Assembly: GCA_016927735.1 (NCBI GenBank)
Contig: JAFGMC010000010.1
Location: 38,069-102,068, forward strand
Length of the DNA: 64,000 bases
Direction: 5' to 3'
Source of the DNA: Alphaproteobacteria bacterium
GTDB lineage: Bacteria > Pseudomonadota > Alphaproteobacteria > Rs-D84
Numbering within the stretch: the stretch's first letter is position 1; the number at the start of each line of letters is the position of its first letter. A program made the translations under genes and the position numbers. The notes beneath the pieces are model-generated. The model was not told the origin of the DNA. It saw nothing but the letters and a program-made list of their open reading frames with translations, and did no database searches. This document shows, one piece after another, positions 37,043 through 47,037 of the stretch.

Positions 37043-37148
37043 AAAACTATCTCCATTTTTTATCGGACATTAATAACGAGCATAACATATACAATTATTC
37101 GTTAAAAGCTATTTTTATCTAGTTAAGTTTTTATATAAATCAAGTCTA

Positions 37149-37469
37149 AGATTCGATTCTAATCATTGAATCTATATATATGTTCCCAATAAAAATTAAC
37201 AAATATTAATAAAGTGACATAATTGTTTATACAAACCTATTTTTTGTGCGAATATATCATGATTCGTATAGGTATGAATCGCCCAGAAAAAGGGAACATT
37301 TTTAAGTCAAGTGGAAATTATCAAAAATGATTAAAAAAAAATTCCTAAAAATATCAAAAATACTATATATTGTGTGGAAACTGATAAAAACAATACTACC
37401 TGTTGATTTGTGTGATCATAGAGGGGGCGCAAAATAATAGGAATTACAAGGTACTAGAGGGCACCAGAA
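37149..37469 (+). promoter_or_regulatory. Structured leader region of nrdJ (candidate regulatory RNA)
   Basis: Hairpins AGATTC/GAATCT (37149-37173) and GATTCGTA-TAGG-TATGAATC (37261-37280); long-range 8-bp complement ATGTTCCC (37180-37187)/GGGAACAT (37292-37299). Confidence 0.4.
37360..37375 (+). promoter_or_regulatory. Putative NrdR box
   Basis: ATACTATATATTGTGT matches consensus acaCwAtATaTwGtgt at 15 of 16 positions; upstream of RNR gene. Confidence 0.6.
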
Positions 37470-39335
37470 ATGAACGAATCACTGAAACTTTTATCTGATC
37501 TTACTTACTATATGAAGTATTCTAAATACATGCCGGATAAAAAGCGTCGTGAAACATGGGAAGAAACCGTTCTACGCAACAAAAATATGCATCTATCAAG
37601 ATTCCCAAATATTGCAAATGAAATTGAAAAAGCCTATGAACTTGTAATTGATAAGAAAATTCTACCATCTATGCGTTCTATGCAATTCGGTGGTGACGGT
37701 ATACTAAAAAATAACGCCCGTATGTATAATTGCTCTGTTATCGGAATTGATAAAACAGCTGCTTTTTCTGATTTATTCTATTTATTATTATGTGGTTGTG
37801 GTGTTGGATTTTCTGTTCGTGATAATTTTATTAAAAAAATTCCAAAATTAGCAAAACGTTCTGGTAATAAAACAGTATTTACACCTGAAGACTCTATTGA
37901 AGGTTGGGCAGATTGTACACGTGAATTAATGAAGGCTTATTTTGAAACTGGTGATGATATAGAATTTGATTTATCAACTATTCGTCCAAAAGGGGCTCTG
38001 ATTAAAACCAGTATGTGCGCTGCGCCAGGACCAGAACCGTTAAGCAAAACTTTAAGCAACTTAAAAAATATGCTTGATAATAAAATCAAGAACTATGAAG
38101 AAAGACTTACATCTTTAAACTGCTATGACATTTGTTGTTTCATTTCAGAGGCTGTACTAGCAGGGGGGGTTCGTCGCAGCTCCATGATATGTCTTTTTGA
38201 TAAAGATGACGAATTAATGTTGCATGCCAAAGAAGGTGAATGGTGGAAAGAAAATCCACAACGTGCATTATCTAATAATTCTGTTCAATTTGATCGTGAT
38301 AACACAACCCGTGAAGAGTTTGATAGAATCTTTACTCAATGTGAAAAATCCGGTTGCGGTGAACCAGGTGTTGTTTGGTCAAACGCAAATGATTGGTTGG
38401 TAAACCCTTGCTGTGAAATTTCTATGCCATCAAATGGTTTTTGTAATTTAACATCAGTAAATTTAGGAAGTGTAGAATCCCAAGAAGATTTTGATGAACG
38501 TGCATATTATGCATCAGTCTTGGGCACATTGCAGGCTGCATACACAGATTTCCACTATATTGATCCAAAATGGAAAAAGACAGCTGAAGATATGTCTTTG
38601 ATTGGTGTATCCTTGACTGGTATAGCATCACATACAGATTTAACAAAATTAGATTTTAAACAAGCTGCTGAATCTGTAAAGAAAGCGAATAATAAAATTG
38701 CAAAAGCAATTGGCATTAAAACAGCTGATCGTTTAACAACTGTTAAACCTGATGGAACCGGATCTTTGGTATTGGGGACATCCAGTGGAATACACCCTTG
38801 GCATGCAAAGCATTATATCCGCAGACTGCGTGTAAACAAGATGGAACCATTATACAGCTATATGATTCAGAACTTCCCTGATTTAATTGAAGACGAAGAA
38901 CTTAACCCTACAAAAAATGCAGTTATATCTTTGGTTATCAAGGCACCGGATGGCGCAGTAACACGTCGTAACGAAACCGCTATTGAATTTTTGGAACGCG
39001 TAAAATATATATTTGAAAATTGGGTTGTTCCAGGTCATGTAAAAGGCGAAAATTACAATAACGTTTCTTGCACTTGTAATGTTAAAAATCATGAATGGGA
39101 CGAAGTTCGCGAATGGATGTGGGCAAATCGTAATAAATATACTGGTATTTCATTATTGCCTTACTCTGATGCAAACTATTTGCAGGCACCATTTGAAGAT
39201 ACGAACGAAGAAATTTACAAGGCATTTTCTGAAAATGTACGTGAATTACATCTTGAAAGAATTGAAGAAGAAAAAAACTTTGTTAACTTTGGTGCATCAG
39301 TTGCGTGTGGCGGTGGTGGATGTGAAGTGATATAA
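37470..39335 (+). CDS. nrdJ: Adenosylcobalamin-dependent (class II) ribonucleotide reductase
   Basis: LPSMRSMQFGGDGILKNNARMYNCSV, NPCCEISMPSNGFCNLTSVNLG, C-terminal ACGGGGCEVI. Confidence 0.93.
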   Translation: MNESLKLLSDLTYYMKYSKYMPDKKRRETWEETVLRNKNMHLSRFPNIANEIEKAYELVIDKKILPSMRSMQFGGDGILKNNARMYNCSVIGIDKTAAFSDLFYLLLCGCGVGFSVRDNFIKKIPKLAKRSGNKTVFTPEDSIEGWADCTRELMKAYFETGDDIEFDLSTIRPKGALIKTSMCAAPGPEPLSKTLSNLKNMLDNKIKNYEERLTSLNCYDICCFISEAVLAGGVRRSSMICLFDKDDELMLHAKEGEWWKENPQRALSNNSVQFDRDNTTREEFDRIFTQCEKSGCGEPGVVWSNANDWLVNPCCEISMPSNGFCNLTSVNLGSVESQEDFDERAYYASVLGTLQAAYTDFHYIDPKWKKTAEDMSLIGVSLTGIASHTDLTKLDFKQAAESVKKANNKIAKAIGIKTADRLTTVKPDGTGSLVLGTSSGIHPWHAKHYIRRLRVNKMEPLYSYMIQNFPDLIEDEELNPTKNAVISLVIKAPDGAVTRRNETAIEFLERVKYIFENWVVPGHVKGENYNNVSCTCNVKNHEWDEVREWMWANRNKYTGISLLPYSDANYLQAPFEDTNEEIYKAFSENVRELHLERIEEEKNFVNFGASVACGGGGCEVI

Positions 39336-39362
39336 TATAAATACAAAAAATGGGGTTTTGAT

Positions 39363-39902
39363 ATGGCTCAGGTTACTACTAAATCAGGCGATACAGGAAT
39401 GACTCAGCTGAATCCAAATCGGATTGCCAGCAAGACACACCCTGTTATCGAAATAATGGGCGCAATTGATGAAGTATCATGTGCACTGGGTCTTTCAGGC
39501 GATAAATTTGATGGTATACAAACATTTTTGTCTGAATTGATGGGGTATTTCTATTACAAGGCTATTGATGATCATCGTATATCACAACAAATATGGCAAC
39601 TGGAAAACTATATTTTAACACATAATAATTCTATTCCCCCTTTCTTTGTAAATCCACGTGGATATGTATCATTGGCACGTACAATTTGCAGACGTGCAGA
39701 AAGACGTGTTGTTGAATTAATGGAATCTGAACGTCAACTGCCAGAAATTGAAAGATATGGTATGAATTTGTCCCCTGTTATTCAATATCTGAATAGATTA
39801 AGCGATTATTTATTTGTAAAAAGTTTTGAACGTGTCGAAGCACAACCTACATTATTCAAAGATGAATTAGCAGAGGTTGAGGCAAAAGTTGCAGCTGCAT
39901 AA
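39363..39902 (+). CDS. PduO-type cob(I)alamin adenosyltransferase
   Basis: TTKSGDTGMTQL, MGAIDEVSCALGLSG, ICRRAERRVVEL, YLNRLSDYLFV. Confidence 0.9.
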   Translation: MAQVTTKSGDTGMTQLNPNRIASKTHPVIEIMGAIDEVSCALGLSGDKFDGIQTFLSELMGYFYYKAIDDHRISQQIWQLENYILTHNNSIPPFFVNPRGYVSLARTICRRAERRVVELMESERQLPEIERYGMNLSPVIQYLNRLSDYLFVKSFERVEAQPTLFKDELAEVEAKVAAA

Positions 39903-39911
39903 TAATAAATT

Positions 39912-39925
39912 CTCGGGATACCGAG
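39912..39925 (+). terminator. Intrinsic terminator of nrdJ-adenosyltransferase operon
   Basis: CTCGG-GATA-CCGAG + TTTTTT. Confidence 0.8.
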
Positions 39926-40097
39926 TTTTTTATTGCTTTTTCAAATATATAAATTAAAATCAATTTGCTATGAAATTTAAAGTTATTGTTTTTTTATCTT
40001 CATCATCCCCTGTGGGGGAATAATTTTCGTTTGCGATTAATATCGCTTAAATCTATAATAAACAAGTCAAATCAATTTATATACAAAAGGCAAGATC

Positions 40098-41378
40098 ATG
40101 CTGGATATTAAATTCATTCGCGAAAATGTGGATATCGTAAAAAACGCCTGCAAAGTAAAAGGGTTCAAAGATTATACAGACGAAATTATCGTCCTGGATA
40201 CACGTGTACGTGAACTTAAGACATTAACACAAACAAAAACTGCCGAAAAAAATAAAATTACCAAGGAAATTCCAACAGCTGCAGACAAAACATCATTGAT
40301 TGCAAAATCCAAGACTATTGGGGACGAGATTGCAGCTGACATAGATGAACTTGCCACAAAAGAAGCTGAATTAAATGACTTGCTACATCGTGTGCCACAA
40401 ATCCCAAGTTCGGATGCACCAGTTGGCAAAGATGAAGAATCTAATATTGAAATACGCCGCGTCGGAAAACCGAAAAAGTTTAATTTTGAATTGCGTCCTC
40501 AATGGGATTTATTAGATATGAACAATTGGTGGGCACCAGAAAAGATTGCACAAATTTGCGGTACCCGTACATACGCATTAATGGGTGAAGCGGCTGAATT
40601 AGATTTGGCAATCCAAACATTCGTAATTCAAAAATTGATTTCCAAGGGATTTATATTTGTACAATGCCCTGCAATAACAAAACCGCAAACAATATTTGAT
40701 GCTGGGCACTTTATGGGCAGCGATTTATCAGTTATGAACAATGATGTGTTTATGTTGACTGATACAGATAGATGCCTGGCTGGCACAGCCGAGATTGTTT
40801 TGAACTCGCTACACTGCGATGAAATATTGCCAGAATCCGAATTACCAATTAAATATGCTGGATACAGCCCCTGCTTTCGCAAAGAAGCCGGCGCCGCTGG
40901 TCGTGACACACGTGGTTTGGTCAGATTCCATCAGTTTCATAAGGTTGAACAATACATTTATTGCAAACCAGAGCAAAGTGATGAAATGCACGAACTTCTT
41001 TTAAATAACTTATTTGAAATCATGGAAGATTTAGAATTACCATATCGCGTAATTGCAAGTTCAACAGGTGATATGGGTTTTAACAAGGTTAAAATGCATG
41101 ATGTAGAGGCTTGGTTCCCATCAGAGGATGCATATCGCGAGCTAGGCAGTTGCAGCAGTATCGGTGAATTCCAAGCACGTCGCACAAATACCCGTTTCCG
41201 CGAAAATGGAACTAATGATGTTAAATTCTGTGCAACCCTGAACAATACTGGTATTGCCCTGCCACGTGCAATTGTACCAGTAATTGAAAATCATCAAAAT
41301 GCAGATGGATCTGTAAATATCCCAAAAGCACTACAACCATTAATGGGTGGGCGAAAAACCATTGGTGGAAGAAAATAA
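40098..41378 (+). CDS. serS: Seryl-tRNA synthetase
   Basis: Class II aaRS; N-terminal coiled coil; FRKEAGAAGRDTRGLVRFHQFHKVE. Confidence 0.96.
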   Translation: MLDIKFIRENVDIVKNACKVKGFKDYTDEIIVLDTRVRELKTLTQTKTAEKNKITKEIPTAADKTSLIAKSKTIGDEIAADIDELATKEAELNDLLHRVPQIPSSDAPVGKDEESNIEIRRVGKPKKFNFELRPQWDLLDMNNWWAPEKIAQICGTRTYALMGEAAELDLAIQTFVIQKLISKGFIFVQCPAITKPQTIFDAGHFMGSDLSVMNNDVFMLTDTDRCLAGTAEIVLNSLHCDEILPESELPIKYAGYSPCFRKEAGAAGRDTRGLVRFHQFHKVEQYIYCKPEQSDEMHELLLNNLFEIMEDLELPYRVIASSTGDMGFNKVKMHDVEAWFPSEDAYRELGSCSSIGEFQARRTNTRFRENGTNDVKFCATLNNTGIALPRAIVPVIENHQNADGSVNIPKALQPLMGGRKTIGGRK

Positions 41379-41380
41379 AC

Positions 41381-41410
41381 AAAAAGGCGAAACATATGTT
41401 TCGCCTTTTT
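41381..41410 (+). terminator. Intrinsic terminator of serS
   Basis: AAAAAGGCGAAAC-ATAT-GTTTCGCCTTTTT. Confidence 0.9.
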
Positions 41411-41540
41411 ATATAAAAAAATTCTTGATGGTTGTTGAAAATTAGAAATTTATAGTATATCCTGACAATTACTGTAAAAATAACAACTCAGCATTCTGTT
41501 TAAAAACATCGAACGAGTCAGGTAAATAAAAGGTAAATTA

Positions 41541-43376
41541 ATGAAAATTCGTAATATCGCAATCATTGCGCACGTTGATCATGGTAAAACTACTCTGGTT
41601 GATAATATGTTAAAACAAGCCGGAACTTTCCGTGAAAACGAACGTATCATGGAACGCATGATGGATAGCGGTGATTTGGAACGCGAACGCGGTATTACAA
41701 TTTCTGCAAAACCTACTTCTATTCAATGGCACGAATATAAAATTAACATCGTTGATACCCCAGGGCATGCGGACTTTGGTGGTGAGGTTGAACGTATCTT
41801 GTCTATGGTTGATGGTGTTGTGTTATTGGTTGATTCTGCCGAAGGTCCGTTACCACAAACAAAATTTGTATTATCCAAAGCATTGAAACTGGGATTAAGA
41901 CCAATTGTGTGTATTAATAAAATTGATCGGTCTGATGCCCGTCCTGATGAAGTTTTATCTGAAACTTTTGATTTATTTGATAAATTGGGTGCAAATGACA
42001 GCCAATTGGATTTTCCTTACTTATATGCGGTTGGACGTGATGGTTGGGCGGTTAGAAATATGAACGATGAACACAAAGATTTAACACCACTGTTCCAATT
42101 AATCATTGACCATGTCCCAGCACCAGACTGTGGTGGAACCAGATGTCAATTAAACGCACCCTTTAAAATGTTGGCAACAACATTGGAAGCCGATCCATAT
42201 GTTGGAAGAATCTTAACCGGTAAAATCGAATCTGGCAGTGTAAAAGTTGGACAATCCGTCAAAGCAATTCACATGAATGGTGAAGTTATTGAGCAGGCAA
42301 AAATTACAAAAATTATTGAACATCGTGGCGTTGAAAAAATATCTCTGGAATCTGCCAGTGCTGGTGACATTGTTGTTATCGCAGGATTTTCCAAGGCAAC
42401 AGTGGCAGACACACTTTGCGATTTATCTGTAACAGATCCAATTCCTGCGATTCCAATTGATCCACCAACCCTGACCATGACATTCTTTGTTAACACTTCA
42501 CCATTAGCTGGACGTAGTGGTGGTAAAAAATTGACATCAAGAATGATTGGTGAAAGATTATTCCGCGAAGCTGAAACAAACATCGCATTGAAAGTCACAC
42601 AAAGCGAAAATAACGAAGCATTTGAGGTTTCAGGTCGTGGTGAATTACAACTGGGTATTTTAATTGAAACAATGCGTCGCGAAGGATTTGAATTATCCGT
42701 ATCACGTCCACGCGTTGTTATGCAAAAAGGTGAAGATAGTACCATGCTGGAACCAATAGAAGATGTTGTAATTGACGTTGATGATGAATTTAGTGGTGTT
42801 GTTATTGAAAAGATGACCAAGCGCAAAGGAATCATTACAGAAATGAAACCGTCAGGTATCGGTAAAAGCCGTATCGTATTTGCAGCCCCTTCACGTGGAT
42901 TGATTGGTTATTTATCAGAATTTAGAACTGATACCCGTGGAACAGGTCTGATGAACCGTGTGTTTGCAGAATACAGCGATTATCGCGGACCAATCGAAAG
43001 TTATCGCCCAGGTGTTTTGGTATCTATGGAAAATGGTGCAGCTGCAACATATGCACTGCATAATTTGGAACCACGTGGAACATTGTTTATTGGACCACAA
43101 ACCCAGGTTTACAGCGGTATGATTATTGGTGAACACACCAAAGAAACAGATTTAGAAGTAAATCCTATCAAGGGTAAAGAGCTTACTAATATGCGTACAT
43201 CCAGTGCTGACGAAAAATTATTCTTGGCACCACCACGCAAAATATCCTTGGAAGAAGCATTATCATACATACAAGATGATGAACTGGTAGAGGTTGCACC
43301 TGATACAATTCGTCTGCGTAAAAAAGAATTGGACAGTAATATTCGCAAAAAGAACCGCAGAAATAATGACGCGTAA
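41541..43376 (+). CDS. typA: Translational GTPase TypA/BipA
   Basis: AHVDHGKTTLVDNML, ERERGITI, DTPGHADFGGEVER. Confidence 0.96.
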   Translation: MKIRNIAIIAHVDHGKTTLVDNMLKQAGTFRENERIMERMMDSGDLERERGITISAKPTSIQWHEYKINIVDTPGHADFGGEVERILSMVDGVVLLVDSAEGPLPQTKFVLSKALKLGLRPIVCINKIDRSDARPDEVLSETFDLFDKLGANDSQLDFPYLYAVGRDGWAVRNMNDEHKDLTPLFQLIIDHVPAPDCGGTRCQLNAPFKMLATTLEADPYVGRILTGKIESGSVKVGQSVKAIHMNGEVIEQAKITKIIEHRGVEKISLESASAGDIVVIAGFSKATVADTLCDLSVTDPIPAIPIDPPTLTMTFFVNTSPLAGRSGGKKLTSRMIGERLFREAETNIALKVTQSENNEAFEVSGRGELQLGILIETMRREGFELSVSRPRVVMQKGEDSTMLEPIEDVVIDVDDEFSGVVIEKMTKRKGIITEMKPSGIGKSRIVFAAPSRGLIGYLSEFRTDTRGTGLMNRVFAEYSDYRGPIESYRPGVLVSMENGAAATYALHNLEPRGTLFIGPQTQVYSGMIIGEHTKETDLEVNPIKGKELTNMRTSSADEKLFLAPPRKISLEEALSYIQDDELVEVAPDTIRLRKKELDSNIRKKNRRNNDA

Positions 43377-44241
43377 AAGATTATTTTTATTCGCTGCATT
43401 TGACACAAAGAATTATATTCAACGCGTGTCTGACGCCCCGGTAATTGATGATTCTTTGATTGTCTATGTTAGAGCCTTATCAGAATTAGGTGATATTGTT
43501 GTTTATATGGATAACAATACACCTGAATCTGAAATGGAAAAGCTGAAGCCTTATACATTATACACTGGTGCATCCGCACATGGCGAATATGACTTTGGCA
43601 GCTATAAACGCGCATACATTTGGGCCTGTAATAATTTAAATTTATCTGATTATGATTGGATGTATCTGGTGAATGATTCTATGTATGCCCCGTTACATCC
43701 CATTAAGCCAGTTCTTGAAAACCTTGAATCAAATGGTACTGATGCGAATGGAATTGTATTTAATTCGCACAACAAAAAACCGCATTTGCAATCTTGGTTT
43801 TTGGGTATGTCACAAAAAGTATTTTTATCAGAAGAATTTGATTCTTTTATAACAAGCGTTGAAAAACAAAAAGATAAGGGTTTGATTACTTACCTTTACG
43901 AACAAGGATTTACGAGACTATTAAAGAAAAATAAATGGTCTTTCTCTTATTTATACTCTGTAAAAGGACACGCCGTATACAATAATATAAAAAAGTTGTT
44001 TATTAATGGTATGCCATTTATGAAAAAGACCGCGTTTACAAGACATATGGGTTCTTTGGGCAATCAAGTTTTTTATATTATGAATAATATAGATTCAAAA
44101 TTAAAAAATATTATAATTTCTGATGCTAAACGTGTATATTGTGACAAAGATATAGATAAAATATTAACAAATAATATCTTTAAAATTATTTACCGTCGTA
44201 TCAAATATGTATTAAGAAAAATTTTTATCGAAGGGATATAA
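43366..44241 (+). CDS. RgpF-like glycosyltransferase (rhamnan synthesis protein F family)
   Basis: YDFGSYKRAYIWA, YLVNDSMYAPLHPI, LQSWFLGMSQKVF; start moved to 43366 (11-nt overlap with typA). Confidence 0.8.
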   Translation: MTRKRLFLFAAFDTKNYIQRVSDAPVIDDSLIVYVRALSELGDIVVYMDNNTPESEMEKLKPYTLYTGASAHGEYDFGSYKRAYIWACNNLNLSDYDWMYLVNDSMYAPLHPIKPVLENLESNGTDANGIVFNSHNKKPHLQSWFLGMSQKVFLSEEFDSFITSVEKQKDKGLITYLYEQGFTRLLKKNKWSFSYLYSVKGHAVYNNIKKLFINGMPFMKKTAFTRHMGSLGNQVFYIMNNIDSKLKNIIISDAKRVYCDKDIDKILTNNIFKIIYRRIKYVLRKIFIEGI

Positions 44242-44242
44242 A

Positions 44243-45076
44243 ATGAATAAACGTATCGCAGCAATAACAATGGCACGCAATGACGAATTCTTTTTAAATC
44301 GTTGGATTGCTTATTATGGACGTGAACTAGGTCAAGAAAATCTTTACATATATCTTGATGGTATCGATCAAAAAATACCAAGTGGTGCTGGTCAGGCAAA
44401 TATTACAAAGCTTCCTCATAATGAAGGTTTATCCCGCGCACAAGGCGATAAATATAGAATTTCTTTAATGTCTAATCTGGCAAAGGGGCTGTTTGCGAAT
44501 GGATATGATATTGTTATTGGTTGCGACGTTGATGAATTTTTGATTGTGGACCCAGATGTGAAAAAATCACTGGCAGGGTATTTATCTGAACAAAAAATAA
44601 ATACCAGTGTGTCTGGTTTGGGGATGGATGTTGGTCAGGATTTAAATTCTGAATATGTATTGGATATAGATAAACCATTTTTGGAACAACGTTCATTTGC
44701 ATTACTATCCACACGTTATACAAAACCTGTTGTGTTGGCCAAACCTGCAAAATGGGGCAGCGGATTTCATTGTGTAAAAAAACACAATTTTCATACAGAT
44801 AAAAACTTATACCTTTTGCACTTTGGTAGTGTTGATTATGAAATGATTAGAACCAAGGTTGGTGATCGTAATCCCGATTGGAAAAAGCATTTATATCGTC
44901 GCGCAGAAACAATATATATTATAACCAGAAAAAAGAATCGATCAGAATCATTTATAAAACTAGCAAGAACTTTACAAACCTTGGTAAGACCTATATATGC
45001 ATGGAATAAACCTGCACAATTTGGATTAAAACTTGTCACAAAAATACCGAAAAGATTTAAGAAAACAGGTATATAA
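44243..45076 (+). CDS. Glycosyltransferase family 2-like (Glyco_tranf_2_4 type)
   Basis: ITMARNDEFFLNRWIAYYGRELG, CDVDEFLIV. Confidence 0.8.
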   Translation: MNKRIAAITMARNDEFFLNRWIAYYGRELGQENLYIYLDGIDQKIPSGAGQANITKLPHNEGLSRAQGDKYRISLMSNLAKGLFANGYDIVIGCDVDEFLIVDPDVKKSLAGYLSEQKINTSVSGLGMDVGQDLNSEYVLDIDKPFLEQRSFALLSTRYTKPVVLAKPAKWGSGFHCVKKHNFHTDKNLYLLHFGSVDYEMIRTKVGDRNPDWKKHLYRRAETIYIITRKKNRSESFIKLARTLQTLVRPIYAWNKPAQFGLKLVTKIPKRFKKTGI

Positions 45077-45099
45077 AAACTGGCAAAATGCCAGTTTTT
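45075..45099. terminator. Intrinsic terminator between convergent glycosyltransferase genes
   Basis: AAAACTGGC-AAAAT-GCCAGTTTT. Confidence 0.85.
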
Positions 45100-46099
45100 A
45101 TATGTTAATAAATTTTAATATTTTATTTTTATAATACTTTTGGCGAATTGTTGTAGGATTATCCAACATTCCCTTATTATACATTTCTGTAAATTTTTCA
45201 CGAACTATGTCTGCATTTTCTTTACCAACCCTGCCCAGAAAATGGAATGCATGTATTACAAATCTCCAAATAAACTCACGCATTATTATTGTTTTTTCTT
45301 TATTATTCGCATCAACCAACATATCAAAACTTATGTTTATAGCAGTACATAGATCTTGGAACTTTACCAACTGTTTATAAGATAAAACTATGGATCCAAA
45401 ATTTGGATAATAAAAATATAATGGCAGTTTTGTAATTGTTGTAAGCGGTCGCTTTAAAACAACACTTATCCACCATGGAAAATCTTCATAGATATAAATT
45501 GAAGGAAATTTTATTCCTTTTAAAAATTCACGACGAATAAGAACTTTCCATGCCTGACAATGCTTAATCGACCACTTTATATTTGTGTGTGAATTTTCTG
45601 TTACATGCTCAACAATATTATTCGTTGTCAAACTCTTTACTTTTTCTAAATTATATTTCTTTTTGATACCAATTGGTATTACGTTTTTATAAGGCAATTT
45701 TAAAAGTTGTCGCACCATTAATTGCGGTCTATAGCTTCTGTCATATGTATAAGAAACAATGTCTGAATTGTCACGTTTCGCCAGACCATAGGCTATTTCC
45801 ATTGTCTGTGGATGCAAAAAATCATCTGAATCCATAAATAATACGTATTCACCTGTTGCTTTTTCTATTGCAATATTTCTTCCAACACCTGGACCTGAAT
45901 TTTTTTCGAGTTTAAATGAATGGATACGTTTATCACATTTCATATATTCATCAACAATATCTTGAGAATTATCGGGTGTACAATCGTTTACACATATAAC
46001 CTCCCAGTCAGATAAAGTTTGTGCCTGTAAACTTTTTAATGCGCGACGCAGAAATTCTTCTGCTTTGAATACTGGTAATACAACTGAAATTTTTGGCAT
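45098..46099 (-). CDS. Glycosyltransferase family 2
   Basis: ISVVLPVFKAEEFLRRALKSLQAQT, NDCTPDNSQ, FMDSDDFL. Confidence 0.92.
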   Translation of the reverse strand: MPKISVVLPVFKAEEFLRRALKSLQAQTLSDWEVICVNDCTPDNSQDIVDEYMKCDKRIHSFKLEKNSGPGVGRNIAIEKATGEYVLFMDSDDFLHPQTMEIAYGLAKRDNSDIVSYTYDRSYRPQLMVRQLLKLPYKNVIPIGIKKKYNLEKVKSLTTNNIVEHVTENSHTNIKWSIKHCQAWKVLIRREFLKGIKFPSIYIYEDFPWWISVVLKRPLTTITKLPLYFYYPNFGSIVLSYKQLVKFQDLCTAINISFDMLVDANNKEKTIIMREFIWRFVIHAFHFLGRVGKENADIVREKFTEMYNKGMLDNPTTIRQKYYKNKILKFINI

Positions 46100-46110
46100 A
46101 AAAAACCTTT

Positions 46111-47013
46111 TTACATCTTATTAATCATCTCGTCTGCAAAACTGCCTGGTATTGGGTTTTTTGCACTTTCACTTTTGAATTCGGTCTTTTGAAAAAATGC
46201 ATCGGATGTTACTCTATCAAAAACTTTTTGATTAAATGGTATATCACGATATTTCCACCACAGTGTATGCGTTGGATCTTGATCAATATGAAGCATTTCG
46301 GCAAAATATTTTTTTGCACGCGGATCATTTTCAACCAATGTTTTAAACATTAATTGATGCATAAAATAATCAAATATGCGATTTTCATTCTTCCAATATT
46401 CATGAATCATTGCACGCCATGCACCCAATAAATAAGAACCCTTGCGGCTGCGAATAAAACAATTTTGAATAAAGCTGTACGGACTGCCCGCAGAGCCTGT
46501 CATATAAACAAAGAAATCTTGATCCAAGATATTTTGTGGTATTGGTGATGTCACAAAATTAGTTGCATCCAGCCAAACACCACCATGATTGTACAAAAGT
46601 TCAACACGACATATATCGGCAAAATGTGCCCTGCTGATATATCCACGTTTATATTTTTCAATTATTATTTCTGGAAGATTAATATATTCAGATAAAGTTT
46701 TATCGTTTATTACAACCAATTCTTGATTCAAGTGTTTTCGCATACTTTTAAAACAAGCTTTTATAATAGGTAATGCAGCTTCTTCACCCTGTTGCCAAAT
46801 TGAATAAACCTTTTCATTTTCGTCATTTTTTACCGCTAGTGTTTCTTGCACTGCAGCAGCGGCATGTAAATAACGTTTTAAATAATTTGGTATAAGTGTT
46901 GAAATTAAATTACAACGAACCTGACGACGTTTTTTTCTGTCGCGCCAAGGCCAATTCAATATATGTCCCTTTATTGTAATCTCTGCCAAGGCCAACATTT
47001 TTGCAAATTTCAT
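46111..47013 (-). CDS. Capsular polysaccharide synthesis / DXD-sugar glycosyltransferase
   Basis: ADICRVELLYNHGGVWLDATNFV. Confidence 0.85.
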   Translation of the reverse strand: MKFAKMLALAEITIKGHILNWPWRDRKKRRQVRCNLISTLIPNYLKRYLHAAAAVQETLAVKNDENEKVYSIWQQGEEAALPIIKACFKSMRKHLNQELVVINDKTLSEYINLPEIIIEKYKRGYISRAHFADICRVELLYNHGGVWLDATNFVTSPIPQNILDQDFFVYMTGSAGSPYSFIQNCFIRSRKGSYLLGAWRAMIHEYWKNENRIFDYFMHQLMFKTLVENDPRAKKYFAEMLHIDQDPTHTLWWKYRDIPFNQKVFDRVTSDAFFQKTEFKSESAKNPIPGSFADEMINKM

Positions 47014-47037
47014 ATTAAAATCCTATATAATAAAAGT

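Noticed and set aside
37281-37320. Full cobalamin riboswitch call at the nrdJ leader
   Set aside because: Only partial resemblance to the core; CCCGC.ACTG and GCCACTG-type boxes not found, so kept only as a hypothesis within the leader finding.
42269-42835. 188-aa antisense ORF in typA
   Set aside because: Shadow ORF; Ser/Thr-rich composition typical of reverse-complement frames.
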